Part shown: one piece after another, positions 55,688 through 64,000 of the stretch
Layout: each line of letters opens with the position of its first letter
How positions within the stretch are numbered: position 1 is the first letter of the stretch
Assembly (NCBI GenBank): GCA_025964695.1
Contig: JAOPYK010000012.1
Location: 25,570-89,569 of the forward strand
Source: Streptosporangiaceae bacterium
Lineage (GTDB): Bacteria > Actinomycetota > Actinomycetes > Streptosporangiales > Streptosporangiaceae
Direction of reading: 5' to 3'
DNA: 64,000 nt
The notes under the pieces: generated by a model
What the model was told of the DNA's origin: nothing
The model's database searches: none
What the model saw: the letters and a program-made list of their open reading frames with translations, nothing else
Position numbers and translations under genes: made by a program

Positions 55688-55751
55688 CGTGTGGACCCGT
55701 CTCGACCGGTCCTGGCACGGTGTACCCCGGCGCGCGGTTAGACTCGCCCAC

Positions 55752-57638
55752 GTGGCAGGCCGGATCCGAAACGAGGACATCGCGCTCGTACGGGAGCGGT
55801 CACCGATCGCTGAGGTGGTGGGGGAGTACCTCCAGCTCCGCAACGCCGGCGGCGGGTCCCTCAAGGGGTTGTGCCCGTTTCACGATGAGAAGTCACCGTC
55901 GTTCAACGTGACGCCGTCCAACAATCTCTGGTACTGCTTCGGCTGCGCGCTCGGCGGCGACGCGATCTCGTTCATCCAGCAGATCGAGCACCTGACGTTC
56001 GCGGAGTCGATCGAGCGGCTGGCCGCCAAGGCGGGGATCGATCTCCGTTACGAGGAGGGCGGCTACACGCCGCGCAAGGACCAGGGGCAGCGCGCCCGGC
56101 TGGTCGAGGCACACAAGGCCGCCGCCCAGTTCTACGCCGAACAGCTCGGCTCCCCCGAGGCCCTCATCGGCCGCAGGTTCCTCGCCGAGCGGGGCTTCGA
56201 GGCGGCGCACGCCGAGTACTTCGGGGTGGGATACGCGCCCAACGAATGGGAGGCGCTGGTCCGGCACCTGCGCGGGCGTGGCTTCACCGACAAGGAGCTG
56301 ATCCTCGGCGGTCTCGCCAGTGAGGGCCGTCGCGGCCCCAGGGACCGGTTCCGGGGTCGGCTGATCTGGCCGATCCGTGACCTCACCGGAGACGTGGTCG
56401 GGTTCGGCGCGCGCAAGCTGTGGGACTCCGACGACGGCCCCAAGTACCTCAACACGCCCGAGACGCCCATCTTCAAGAAGGGCTCGGTGCTGTACGGCGC
56501 GGATCTGGCCAAGAAGGAGATCTCCCGGCGCCGGCAGGCCGTGATCGTCGAGGGCTACACCGACGTGATGGCGTGCCACCTGTCCGGGCTGCCGACGGCC
56601 ATCGCCACCTCGGGCACCGCCTTCGGTGAGGACCACATCAAGATCCTGCGCCGGCTGCTCATGGATCAGAGCGAGTTCCGCGGCGAGGTGATCTTCACCT
56701 TCGACGGGGACGCCGCCGGGCAGAAGGCGGCGCTGCGGGCCTTCGAGGACGAGCAGAAGTTCGTGACCCAGACGTTCGTGGCGGTGCAGCCGGACGGGCT
56801 GGACCCCTGTGAACTGCGCCTCAAGCACGGTGAGGCGGCCGTCCGCGATCTCATCGCGGCCCGGGTGCCGCTGTTCGAGTTCGCCATTCGCAGCGCCATC
56901 CAGCGGCACGACCTGGACACCGTGGAAGGCCGGCTGGCCGCGCTCGACGGTGCCGCCCCGGTGGTGGCGGCGATCAAGGACCGCGGGCTGCGGCAGATGT
57001 ACGCGGTCAACCTGGACCGCTGGCTCGGGATCATGGACGAGGCGTTCGTGCTCGGCCGGGTGCGCGAGCACATCGCTCGCGGCCGCCCGAACACCCGCGG
57101 GGCCGCCGGTGGTGCGGCCGCCACCGGCCAGGAGACCGCTGCGACGCGGCCCGCCTACGACCCGGACGACCCCGTGATCCAGATCGAACGGGAGACGCTC
57201 AAGCTGGCCGTGCAGCGCCCGGCGACGATGGGGCCGGTCTTCGACGCGCTGCCGGCGGAGGTGTTCACCGCTCCGCCACACGCCGCCGTACGCGAGGTCA
57301 TCGCCGGTCTCGGCGGTGTGGTGGCCGCCGAGGGGACGACCGACTGGGCGGTACGGCTGCGCGAGGCGGCTCCCAACGACGAGGTCAGGGATCTGATCAC
57401 CAGGCTCGGCGTGGAGCCACCGCATTCCAATGTCGATTCGGACGACCGTTACGCGGCCGCGCTACTGGCCCGAATTCAGGAGAGCCAGCTCACCAGGGAC
57501 ATCGCCCGGCTGAAGTCCAAACTCGGGCGGCTGAATCCGGTCGAGCACGCCGACGACTACAACCGCCTATTCGGCGATCTTGTCGCGCTTGAGCAGCAGA
57601 GACGCATGTTGCGTGAGCGCGTCATCGGGACCCATTAA
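55752..57638 (+). CDS. dnaG: DNA primase
   Basis: DnaG makes RNA primers at the replication fork. The 628-residue protein has the CHC2 zinc finger (C41, H44, C62, C65). The TOPRIM catalytic core has [16 protein letters not shown] and [13 protein letters not shown], and a C-terminal helicase-binding domain covers about 480-628. I chose GTG 55752. TAGACT (55739-55744) lies seven bases upstream and there is no Shine-Dalgarno sequence, so the mRNA is probably leaderless. Confidence 0.96.
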   Translation: MAGRIRNEDIALVRERSPIAEVVGEYLQLRNAGGGSLKGLCPFHDEKSPSFNVTPSNNLWYCFGCALGGDAISFIQQIEHLTFAESIERLAAKAGIDLRYEEGGYTPRKDQGQRARLVEAHKAAAQFYAEQLGSPEALIGRRFLAERGFEAAHAEYFGVGYAPNEWEALVRHLRGRGFTDKELILGGLASEGRRGPRDRFRGRLIWPIRDLTGDVVGFGARKLWDSDDGPKYLNTPETPIFKKGSVLYGADLAKKEISRRRQAVIVEGYTDVMACHLSGLPTAIATSGTAFGEDHIKILRRLLMDQSEFRGEVIFTFDGDAAGQKAALRAFEDEQKFVTQTFVAVQPDGLDPCELRLKHGEAAVRDLIAARVPLFEFAIRSAIQRHDLDTVEGRLAALDGAAPVVAAIKDRGLRQMYAVNLDRWLGIMDEAFVLGRVREHIARGRPNTRGAAGGAAATGQETAATRPAYDPDDPVIQIERETLKLAVQRPATMGPVFDALPAEVFTAPPHAAVREVIAGLGGVVAAEGTTDWAVRLREAAPNDEVRDLITRLGVEPPHSNVDSDDRYAAALLARIQESQLTRDIARLKSKLGRLNPVEHADDYNRLFGDLVALEQQRRMLRERVIGTH

Positions 57639-57680
57639 GGCGCACGCCGAGAAAAATGGGTCCTGTGATCTAGAGGTTCC

Positions 57681-58859
57681 TTGACGCACACTGTCACCGT
57701 GGGCCCTTCGGTGCTGCCTAGCGAGGCGCCATCGGTTGAGCAGGTGGTGGATCTCGTCGCACGTGGCAGAGAGCGTGGCGGTGGTGTGACCGTCGAAGAC
57801 GTTACTGCTGTGATCGATCGCTCGGACTTGCCGGCCGACACGCTCGAGCGTGTCGTCCGGATGCTCGCAGAGCAGGGGGTGGAGGTTCTCGAGTCTCAGA
57901 ACGAGACCGAGGAACTCACGCGGGCGGATGAGGGAGACCTCAGCAAGCGGGCGCCGACAAGCGACTTGGTCCGGATCTATCTGCGAGAAATCGGTCGCGT
58001 ACCGCTACTCACGGCAGAAGATGAAGTCGAACTCGCGAAATCAATCGAGGCGGGACTGTTCGCCGAGGAGAAGCTGGCCAGAGCGGCCATCTTGTCCCGG
58101 CCACAACGGCTCGACCTCGAACTGCTGGCCCGGCACGGAGTGCGGGCCAAGCAACGTCTCATTGAGGCCAACCTGCGTCTGGTGGTGTCCATCGCCAAAC
58201 GCTACGTGGGCCGAGGAATGCTATTCCTCGATCTGATCCAGGAGGGCAATCTCGGGCTCATCCGCGCCGTCGAGAAATTCGACTACACCAAGGGATACAA
58301 GTTCTCGACCTATGCGACGTGGTGGATCCGCCAGGCCATCACCCGCGCGATCGCCGACCAGGCCCGGACCATCAGGATCCCGGTGCACATGGTGGAGACC
58401 ATCAACAAGCTGGTCCGGGTCCAGCGGCAGTTGCACCAGGATCTGGGCCGGGAGCCGCTCCCCGAGGAGATCGGAGCGGAGATGGGGCTCGGATCCGAGC
58501 GGGTCGTCGAGATCCAGCGGATCGCGCAGGAGCCGGTGTCCCTGCAGTCGCCCATCGGGGAGGAGGACTCCGACCTGGGTGACTTCATCGAGGACGCCGA
58601 CGCCATCGTGCCGATCGAGGCTGCGGCGTTCATCCTCCTCCAGGACCAGCTGGAGGACATCCTCGCCACGTTGTCGGACCGGGAACAGCGCATCATCCAG
58701 CTGCGCTTCGGCCTGACCGACGGCCATCCGAGAACGCTCGAAGAAGTCGGCCGGGAGTTCGGCGTCACCCGCGAGCGCATTCGCCAGATCGAGTCCAAGA
58801 CCTTGGCGAAACTGCGGCACCCCTCACGGGCCCAGACGCTGCGGGAGTATCTCGACTGA
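57681..58859 (+). CDS. rpoD: Principal RNA polymerase sigma factor (RpoD/HrdB type)
   Basis: A 392-residue sigma-70 protein with a region 1.1-like N-terminus (about 17-72) and region 1.2 [27 protein letters not shown]. Region 2 has [38 protein letters not shown] and [20 protein letters not shown]. Region 4 ends with [20 protein letters not shown]. It is shorter than Streptomyces HrdB because the long acidic N-terminal insert is missing. The dnaG-rpoD order supports the principal sigma. TTG start with AGAGG five bases upstream. Confidence 0.92.
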   Translation: MTHTVTVGPSVLPSEAPSVEQVVDLVARGRERGGGVTVEDVTAVIDRSDLPADTLERVVRMLAEQGVEVLESQNETEELTRADEGDLSKRAPTSDLVRIYLREIGRVPLLTAEDEVELAKSIEAGLFAEEKLARAAILSRPQRLDLELLARHGVRAKQRLIEANLRLVVSIAKRYVGRGMLFLDLIQEGNLGLIRAVEKFDYTKGYKFSTYATWWIRQAITRAIADQARTIRIPVHMVETINKLVRVQRQLHQDLGREPLPEEIGAEMGLGSERVVEIQRIAQEPVSLQSPIGEEDSDLGDFIEDADAIVPIEAAAFILLQDQLEDILATLSDREQRIIQLRFGLTDGHPRTLEEVGREFGVTRERIRQIESKTLAKLRHPSRAQTLREYLD

Positions 58860-58870
58860 GGTGGAGGCGG

Positions 58871-58894
58871 GGGGCGGCCATGGGGGACCGCCCC
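58871..58894 (+). terminator. Terminator hairpin after rpoD
   Basis: GGGGCGG (58871-58877) pairs with CCGCCCC (58888-58894) twelve bases after the stop codon, followed by a pyrimidine-rich run. Confidence 0.65.
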
Positions 58895-58952
58895 TCCCAC
58901 CCTCCCGTCCCGGCGCTCCCCACCGGGACATTTCGTGCCGTACGGTGAGCAG

Positions 58953-59423
58953 ATGCTGATCGCGACCACCGATGGCCTGGCTGGCTATGACATCACGGCG
59001 TACCTCGGCGAAGTGTTCGCCGTGGCGGTGCACACCGGCCCGGTGAGCGCGCCTGGCGGTCAGAGCAGCGGAACGTTCCGGATGCCGGACGAGGGCCAGT
59101 CCGCACAGTCTCCCGGTCTGACGCAGACCCGCCGTGACGCCGTGGAGCGGCTGAAGGCCGAGGCTCAGCGGAAGGGCGCCAACGCCGTCGTCGGGATGCG
59201 GTTCGACAACGGGCCGGTGGCCGGCAGCGGCCACGAGGTCTGCGCCTACGGGACCGCCGTGTGGGCCACCTCGCTGGCCGAGGCGGCGAACCGGCCGGCC
59301 GAGAGCGCCGCCCAGCGGCCCTACCAGCAGCAGCCGGGGTTCCCGCAGAGCACCCCGCAGCCGATGGCCGCGCGGAATCTGACCGTGGGCCTGCCTTCTC
59401 AGCGTGGTGATCGTCACACCTGA
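58953..59423 (+). CDS. YbjQ-family (UPF0145) protein
   Basis: A 156-residue protein. The YbjQ domain (about 1-95) starts LIATTDGLAGYDITAYLGEVFAVAVHT and ends with KGANAVVGMRFDN and YGTAVWA. A Gln/Pro-rich tail follows. The domain forms a pentameric dodecin-like fold; function is unknown. ATG 58953 follows TACGGT (58941-58946) at leaderless distance; GTG 58935 is an alternative start. It precedes the iron-box promoter but is not under it. Confidence 0.8.
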   Translation: MLIATTDGLAGYDITAYLGEVFAVAVHTGPVSAPGGQSSGTFRMPDEGQSAQSPGLTQTRRDAVERLKAEAQRKGANAVVGMRFDNGPVAGSGHEVCAYGTAVWATSLAEAANRPAESAAQRPYQQQPGFPQSTPQPMAARNLTVGLPSQRGDRHT

Positions 59424-59439
59424 GCAGGGTCTTGTCGCC

Positions 59440-59487
59440 TTGACGGAACAAGGTTAGGTAAAGCTAATTTAGGCTAGCCTTACCGTA
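59440..59487 (+). promoter_or_regulatory. Iron-regulated promoter with two overlapping IdeR/DmdR boxes
   Basis: TTGACG (59440-59445) and GCTAAT (59463-59468) are 17 bases apart. TTAGGTAAAGCTAATTTAG (59454-59472) and TTAGGCTAGCCTTACCGTA (59469-59487) match the actinobacterial iron box TTAGGTTAGSCTAACCTAA at 14 and 15 of 19 positions. Both cover the -10 region, so Fe-bound IdeR/DmdR1 would repress efeOB. Confidence 0.85.
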
Positions 59488-59508
59488 CCTTTTCCGTCTG
59501 GAGACCCT

Positions 59509-60642
59509 ATGCGTTCTGCTCATGCCCTCGCCGCCGCGGGGGCCGCCGCGCTCTCGCTGTCGACGCTCGCCGCCTGCGGCGGTTCCGACGCGAAACGCGA
59601 CCCGGGCGTGGGCGTGGGCGCGGTCTCGGTCACCTCGACGGACGGCAGCTGTGAGATCTCGAAGAAGGACCTCCCGGCGGGTAAGACCGTTTTCAAGATC
59701 GCGAACAAGGGCCAGAAGGTCACCGAGGTCTACGTCTACGCCCCCGGCGACAAGATCGTGACCGAGCGGGAGAACATCGGGCCGGGTACCGGCGTCGAGC
59801 TCACCGCCGAGCTGGTAGCCGGGAAGTACCAGGTGGCCTGCAAGCCCGGCATGGAGGGCGGCGGGATCCGCCAGGACATCACGGTCACCGGTCAGGCCAA
59901 CGGCGCGGCGGATCCGCGGCTGACCAAGGCCGTCACCCACTACCGGGCCTACGTCGCCGCGGAGGTCGACGACACGCTGGCCGGGTCCCGCAAGTTCGCC
60001 GCCTCGGTCAACAAGGGCGACGTCGCCGGGGCCAAGGCGCTGTACGCGCCGTCCCGGCTCGGCTGGGAGGCGATCGAGCCGGTCGCCGAGGCCTTCGGCG
60101 ACATCGATCCCAAGGTCGACCTGCGCGAGAAGGACCTCGAGAAGGGCGCCGAGTGGACCGGCTGGCACCGGCTGGAGAAGGCGTTGTGGGTGAAGGGCTC
60201 GGTGCGCGGCGAGGAAAAGTACGCCGACCGGCTCATCAAGGACCTGGAAGACCTCAAGGCGAAGGTGCCCAGCGCCGTCATCACCCCGACCTCCATGGCC
60301 AACGGCGCCAAGGAGCTCCTCGACGAGGTCGCGACCGGCAAGGTGACCGGCGAGGAGGAGGCCTTCTCGCACACCGACCTGGTCGACTTCAAGGGCAACG
60401 TGGACGGTGCCCGGAAGGTCTTCGAGCTGCTGCGGCCGGTCGTCGCGGACAAGGACGCGGACCTGACCAAGACCCTCGACCAGGAGTTCGCCACCATCGA
60501 GACGCTGCTCAAGAAGTACGAGAAGGGCGACGGCTACGTCTCGTACACGACTCTCGGCAAGGCCCAGGTCAAGGAACTCGCCGACGCGGTCAACGCGCTC
60601 GGTGAGCCGCTGTCCAAGCTGGCCGGCGCGGTCGCCGAATGA
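59509..60642 (+). CDS. efeO: Iron uptake lipoprotein EfeO
   Basis: EfeO is the extracytoplasmic component of the EfeUOB ferrous/ferric iron system. The 377-residue protein has a lipobox signal LSTLAAC and an N-terminal cupredoxin-like domain (about 35-115). The C-terminal M75/imelysin-like domain carries the metal-binding HxxE in GWHRLEKAL (near H220). It stands directly behind an iron-box promoter and overlaps efeB by four bases. The efeU permease gene normally precedes it but is not in the window. Confidence 0.93.
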   Translation: MRSAHALAAAGAAALSLSTLAACGGSDAKRDPGVGVGAVSVTSTDGSCEISKKDLPAGKTVFKIANKGQKVTEVYVYAPGDKIVTERENIGPGTGVELTAELVAGKYQVACKPGMEGGGIRQDITVTGQANGAADPRLTKAVTHYRAYVAAEVDDTLAGSRKFAASVNKGDVAGAKALYAPSRLGWEAIEPVAEAFGDIDPKVDLREKDLEKGAEWTGWHRLEKALWVKGSVRGEEKYADRLIKDLEDLKAKVPSAVITPTSMANGAKELLDEVATGKVTGEEEAFSHTDLVDFKGNVDGARKVFELLRPVVADKDADLTKTLDQEFATIETLLKKYEKGDGYVSYTTLGKAQVKELADAVNALGEPLSKLAGAVAE

Positions 60643-61892
60643 GCCGGGAGGTGGCCGCGGAGCCGGCGACACGGGGCGCCCAGGTCAGCCGGCGCCGGAT
60701 GCTGGGGTTCTCCGGGCTCAGCGTGGTCGCCGGCGCGGCCGTCGGCGCCGGACTGGTCAGCGCGGCCCAGGCGGAGGAGAAGCAGAAGCCCTCCGACGGC
60801 GTGATCCCGTTCTTCGGCGGGCACCAGGCCGGCATCGCCACCCCGGTCCAGGACCGGCTGCACTTCGCCACCTTTGATGTGATCACCGATGACCGGGCCA
60901 AGCTGGTCGCGCTGCTCAAGGACTGGACGGCCGCGGCGGCCGACCTGACCACGGGCAGGCCGCACGGCGCCGGCGCGGTCGGCGGCATTCCCGAGGCCCC
61001 GCCGGACGACACCGGGGAGGCGCTCGGCCTGCCCGCCTCCCGGCTGACCCTGACGATCGGCTTTGGGCCGACCCTGTTCGAGAAGGACGGCAAGGACCGT
61101 TTCGGGATCAAGGGCAGGCGCCCGGCCGCCCTGGTCGACCTGCCGCACTTCCCGGGCGACGCTCTCGACCCCGACCGCAGTGGCGGTGACCTCGCCGTCC
61201 AGGCCTGCTCGGACGACCCGCAGGTCGCCGTGCACGCGATCCGCAACCTCGCGCGGATCGGCTTCGGGATCGTGGCGGTGCGGTATTCGCAGCTCGGCTT
61301 CGGCAAGACCTCCTCCACCACCCCGGACGCGCAGACCCCGCGCAACCTGATGGGTTTCAAGGACGGCACCAGCAACGTCGCGGGGACTGACGAGACGGCC
61401 CTCGGCCGGCATGTCTGGGCGGGCGGCGCCGACTGGATGGCGGGCGGATCGTACCTGGTGGCGCGGCGGATCCGGATGCACATCGAGACCTGGGACCGGA
61501 CCTCCCTCAAGGAGCAGGAGGACGTCTTCGGGCGGACCAAGGGCGAGGGCGCGGCGTACGGCAACCGGCGCGAGCGCGACAAGGTCGACGTGGCCAGGCT
61601 GCCCGCCGACTCGCACGTGCGGCTGGCCGGCCCGGACAGCAACGCCGGCCTGCGGATCCTGCGCCGCGGTTACTCCTTCACCGATGGCTCCGACGGTCTC
61701 GGCAGGCTGGACGCGGGCCTGTTCTTCCTGGCCTACCAGCGAGACGTCCGCACAGGCTTCATCCCGCTGCAGCACAAGCTCGCGGCGAGCGACAAGCTCA
61801 ACGAGTACATCCAGCATGTCGGCTCCGGCGTCTTCGCCTGCCCGCCAGGCGTCCGCCGGGGCGGACACTGGGGCGACACACTGTTCGCCTGA
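60639..61892 (+). CDS. efeB: Deferrochelatase/DyP-type peroxidase EfeB
   Basis: A 417-residue haem peroxidase exported by Tat (SRRRMLGFSGLSVVAGAAVG). The DyP motif GFKDGTSN carries the catalytic Asp, and the proximal haem-ligand His lies in LPADSHVRLAG. The C-terminal Arg-rich GFIPLQHKL and QHVGSGVFACPPG segments fit EfeB. It may oxidise ferrous iron or extract iron from haem for uptake. It is coupled to efeO, and its 3' end is 20 bases from the convergent coiled-coil gene. Confidence 0.94.
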   Translation: MSREVAAEPATRGAQVSRRRMLGFSGLSVVAGAAVGAGLVSAAQAEEKQKPSDGVIPFFGGHQAGIATPVQDRLHFATFDVITDDRAKLVALLKDWTAAAADLTTGRPHGAGAVGGIPEAPPDDTGEALGLPASRLTLTIGFGPTLFEKDGKDRFGIKGRRPAALVDLPHFPGDALDPDRSGGDLAVQACSDDPQVAVHAIRNLARIGFGIVAVRYSQLGFGKTSSTTPDAQTPRNLMGFKDGTSNVAGTDETALGRHVWAGGADWMAGGSYLVARRIRMHIETWDRTSLKEQEDVFGRTKGEGAAYGNRRERDKVDVARLPADSHVRLAGPDSNAGLRILRRGYSFTDGSDGLGRLDAGLFFLAYQRDVRTGFIPLQHKLAASDKLNEYIQHVGSGVFACPPGVRRGGHWGDTLFA

Positions 61893-61912
61893 CGGTCCGT
61901 GTCGGTGTTCAT

Positions 61913-63145
61913 CTAGTGGCCGGCGCGTTCGGAGCGGATCCGGGCCACCACGTCGGCGGCGACCGTCTTGATCGCTTCCAGCTCGCTCAGGTAGGCCCAG
62001 TAGTCCGGATGCGGGCCGGTCAGCCCCTTGCCGGCGGAGTCCAGCCGCGCGATGAGAGTGTCGAGCATCCGCACATGCCCGGGCGCTGGGCCGCCCGGCT
62101 GCACCGTGGCCAGGCGCTGGGCGTCCCGTACGGCGAAGCGCGCCGCCTCCGCGGGCTTGGCCGGATCCTTGGCCGCCGCGTCGAGATCGGCGAGCCGGCC
62201 GGTGACCTGGCCCGCCCGGCGGTCGGCGGCGGTGAGTTCCGTGCGCGCCGAGGTCACGGCCTGCTGGGCGGCCCGCCACTCGTGCCGGCCGGTGTACGCC
62301 TCGGCCTCGGCCAGCCGTTCGCGGGCGCGGGCGACCGCGGCCCGCAGCGTGGCGGGCACGTCCTTGAGATCCTGCCAGCAGGCGGTGGAGTAGCGCCGTC
62401 GCAGCTGACTCATCGCGGACTCCACCGGGCCGAGGCGGCCCGCGACCACCTCCACCCGGGTACGGACCGCCACCAGCGACCGCTGGATGTTCCCGGCGAG
62501 CTGAGGGAGCTCCAGCGCGGCGTCCCGGGCCCGCTCGGCCGTCTCCCGGGCCCGCTCGGCCACGTCGAGCGCCCCGGTCAGGCCCAGCCCGCCCAGGCCC
62601 TGGGAGCCGACCCGGGCCAGCGACTCGCGGGCGGGAGCCAGATCCTCCTCAGGCCCGGAGGGGTCCATGCCGGCCGTCCGGGCCGCGGCGATGGCGGCCT
62701 CGGCGGCGGCGACCACCTCCCGGGCCGCGGTCAGCCGGGCGGCCAGCCGGTCCAGCGAGGCCTCCAGCCGGGCCAGCTGAGGGGTGATGCGCTCGGCGCA
62801 GTCGTTGAACCGGGCGGTGGCCTCGACGAGCCGGCCGATCACCGTGGCGAACGCCCGCTCAGCGGCGTCGTACTCCGCGGGGGTGCGGTTCGGATCGTTG
62901 AGATCGTGCGCGTCGACGATCGCGATGTAGGCGGACGCAGCGGCGTCGGCCGCCTCGGTCAGCGCCGCGAACTGGGCCTGGGTACGGCTCGCGCCGTCCC
63001 TGTCCAGATCGGCGAAGATCATCACCCGGCCGCCGACATAGCGCTGAGCCTGGTCCATCTCGTAGAAGGCGTTCGCCGCCGCGTCCTTGGCGGCGGTCGC
63101 CGCCGCCAGGGCCTGAGCCCCCCGGCCACGGCCGGATCTCTGCAC
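61913..63145 (-). CDS. Coiled-coil protein next to tellurite-resistance genes
   Basis: A 410-residue, very Ala/Arg/Glu-rich protein predicted to be almost entirely helical. Heptad-like stretches run from about 115-215 and 255-340, and there is no signal or membrane segment. There are only two cysteines. GGGAGG lies six bases before GTG 63145. It diverges from the TerD-like genes, and similar long helical proteins are found in actinomycete ter loci. I do not recognise a domain; a scaffold role is a guess. Confidence 0.7.
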   Translation of the reverse strand: MQRSGRGRGAQALAAATAAKDAAANAFYEMDQAQRYVGGRVMIFADLDRDGASRTQAQFAALTEAADAAASAYIAIVDAHDLNDPNRTPAEYDAAERAFATVIGRLVEATARFNDCAERITPQLARLEASLDRLAARLTAAREVVAAAEAAIAAARTAGMDPSGPEEDLAPARESLARVGSQGLGGLGLTGALDVAERARETAERARDAALELPQLAGNIQRSLVAVRTRVEVVAGRLGPVESAMSQLRRRYSTACWQDLKDVPATLRAAVARARERLAEAEAYTGRHEWRAAQQAVTSARTELTAADRRAGQVTGRLADLDAAAKDPAKPAEAARFAVRDAQRLATVQPGGPAPGHVRMLDTLIARLDSAGKGLTGPHPDYWAYLSELEAIKTVAADVVARIRSERAGH

Positions 63146-63270
63146 GGCGTCCTCCCTCTCCGATCAGGCTCCGCCGGTCTTCAAGTGTCGCGTACGGGCC
63201 GCCCGGGAACGCCGGTAGGGATTCTCCGGGGCGGCGCGGACTTCCGGGCCTTTGTTCCCGAGGGGCAAAG

Positions 63271-63296
63271 GGAACGTTAACCTTGCGAACAACGTC
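63271..63296 (+). promoter_or_regulatory. Candidate ECF-sigma promoter of the ter genes
   Basis: GGAAC (63271-63275) and CGTC (63293-63296) are 17 bases apart, the pattern of SigE-type extracytoplasmic-function promoters. The predicted start is about 45 bases before the small TerD-like gene. This is a spacing match only. It sits in the 202-base gap 63146-63347. Confidence 0.5.
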
Positions 63297-63347
63297 GTAG
63301 TCCCGGACGTTGACCAGAGTGAACACCATTGGAACCCGGGAGGCCCA

Positions 63348-63479
63348 ATGTTCGTCACCTTGACGAAGAGCGGTGACGTCCCGGTCACCGAGCGGGATCC
63401 TGAGCCGGGTGGGTCAGGGGCCGGCGTCCGGCCGGCCGGCATCGCCGTGGAACTTCGGCGCCACCATCTGACGATCTGA
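63348..63479 (+). CDS. TerD-like miniprotein or N-terminal remnant
   Basis: A 43-codon frame starting [17 protein letters not shown], with GGGAGG four bases before the ATG. The opening resembles the first strand of TerD ([15 protein letters not shown] in the next gene), but the rest of the domain is missing. It could be a functional small protein, a translational leader for terD 19 bases downstream, or a decayed duplicate. The good ribosome site favours translation. Confidence 0.55.
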   Translation: MFVTLTKSGDVPVTERDPEPGGSGAGVRPAGIAVELRRHHLTI

Positions 63480-63498
63480 CGAAAGGGAAACACAACTC

Positions 63499-64000
63499 AT
63501 GGGAGTCTCCCTGGCCAAGGGCGGTAACGTCTCGTTGACGAAGGCCGCTCCGAACCTCACCGCCGTCCTGGTCGGGCTCGGCTGGGACGTGCGGACCACC
63601 ACCGGCACCGACTTCGACCTGGACGCTTCCGCGCTCCTGCTCGACGGCTCGGGCAAAGTGCTGTCGGACCAGCATTTTGTGTTCTTCAACAACCTGCGGA
63701 GCCCGGACGGTTCGGTCGAGCACGCCGGCGACAACCTCACCGGGGTCGGCGAGGGCGACGACGAGGTCGTGCGGGTGAACCTCACCACGGTGCCGCCCGA
63801 ATGCGAGCGCATCGTCTTCCCGGTGTCGATCTACGACGCGGACAACCGGGGTCAGGCGTTCGGGCAGGTGCGTAACGCGTTCATCCGGGTGGTGGACCAG
63901 GCCGACAACGCCGAGTTGGCGCGCTATGACCTGTCCGAGGACGCCTCTACGGAGACCGCCATGGTGTTCGGTGAGCTTTACCGCAACCAGGGCGAGTGGA
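63499..64000 (+). CDS. terD: TerD-family tellurite/stress resistance protein, 5' part
   Basis: The gene runs off the right edge after 167 codons. It starts [20 protein letters not shown], continues [23 protein letters not shown] with the calcium-binding acidic loop, then [18 protein letters not shown] and [18 protein letters not shown]. These cover nearly all of the roughly 190-residue TerD domain. TerD proteins bind calcium and are linked to tellurite resistance and envelope stress. AAGGGA lies upstream of ATG 63499. Confidence 0.95.
   Translation, partial: MGVSLAKGGNVSLTKAAPNLTAVLVGLGWDVRTTTGTDFDLDASALLLDGSGKVLSDQHFVFFNNLRSPDGSVEHAGDNLTGVGEGDDEVVRVNLTTVPPECERIVFPVSIYDADNRGQAFGQVRNAFIRVVDQADNAELARYDLSEDASTETAMVFGELYRNQGEW

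Overview
The window reads as chromosome of a high-GC actinomycete, probably of the Streptosporangiales. The reasons are strongly G/C-ended codons, many GTG and TTG starts, four-base ATGA/GTGA gene overlaps, Tat lipoproteins, an IdeR-type iron box, a Zur box, and the backbone order era, leuA, recO, uppS, zur/znu, glyS, dgt, dnaG, rpoD. That order is a variant of the one known in Mycobacterium and Streptomyces. The genus is inference. I see no rRNA or tRNA gene, CRISPR array, transposase or phage gene.

Region 1 (0-10 kb): the end of a sigma factor with a membrane partner, era, a zinc-ribbon/TerB-like protein coupled to dimethylargininase, the urea ABC transporter urtABCDE, and leuA behind a leucine-rich leader peptide. 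Region 2 (10-20 kb): an M4 metalloprotease with its emfourin-type inhibitor, recO-uppS, a Zur-controlled znuACB-zur operon, small proteins, a secreted DUF1906 hydrolase and glyS. Region 3 (20-35 kb): galT with a DeoR regulator, divergent from an arabinose/galactose-type sugar ABC transporter; a GH15 trehalase-like enzyme divergent from pyruvate phosphate dikinase; then a YdcF-like protein, dgt, an FAD reductase and GtrA.

Region 4 (about 34-55.7 kb) separates dgt from dnaG, which are adjacent in Mycobacterium, and looks like an accessory insertion. It holds a solo MalK-type ATPase, a glucosamine-kinase-like enzyme and a catabolic locus. The locus consists of a TetR regulator, an MGT-type glycosyltransferase, a PatD-like aldehyde dehydrogenase, a class II aldolase, a Rieske oxygenase, a TIM-barrel isomerase, a D-2-hydroxyacid dehydrogenase, a polyamine-type ABC importer and a double AsnC regulator. 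The complete urease set ureABCFGD follows. Together with urtABCDE it gives the cell high-affinity urea uptake plus hydrolysis, and the amine-type locus adds a second likely nitrogen/carbon source. The locus from about 39.2 to 51 kb is the best candidate for an undescribed pathway.

Region 5 (55.7-64 kb): dnaG, the principal sigma factor, a YbjQ protein, an iron-box-controlled efeO-efeB pair without efeU, a coiled-coil protein, a 43-residue TerD-like miniprotein behind a candidate ECF-sigma promoter, and the start of terD. Metal and nitrogen homeostasis (zinc, iron, nickel enzyme, urea) recur throughout.
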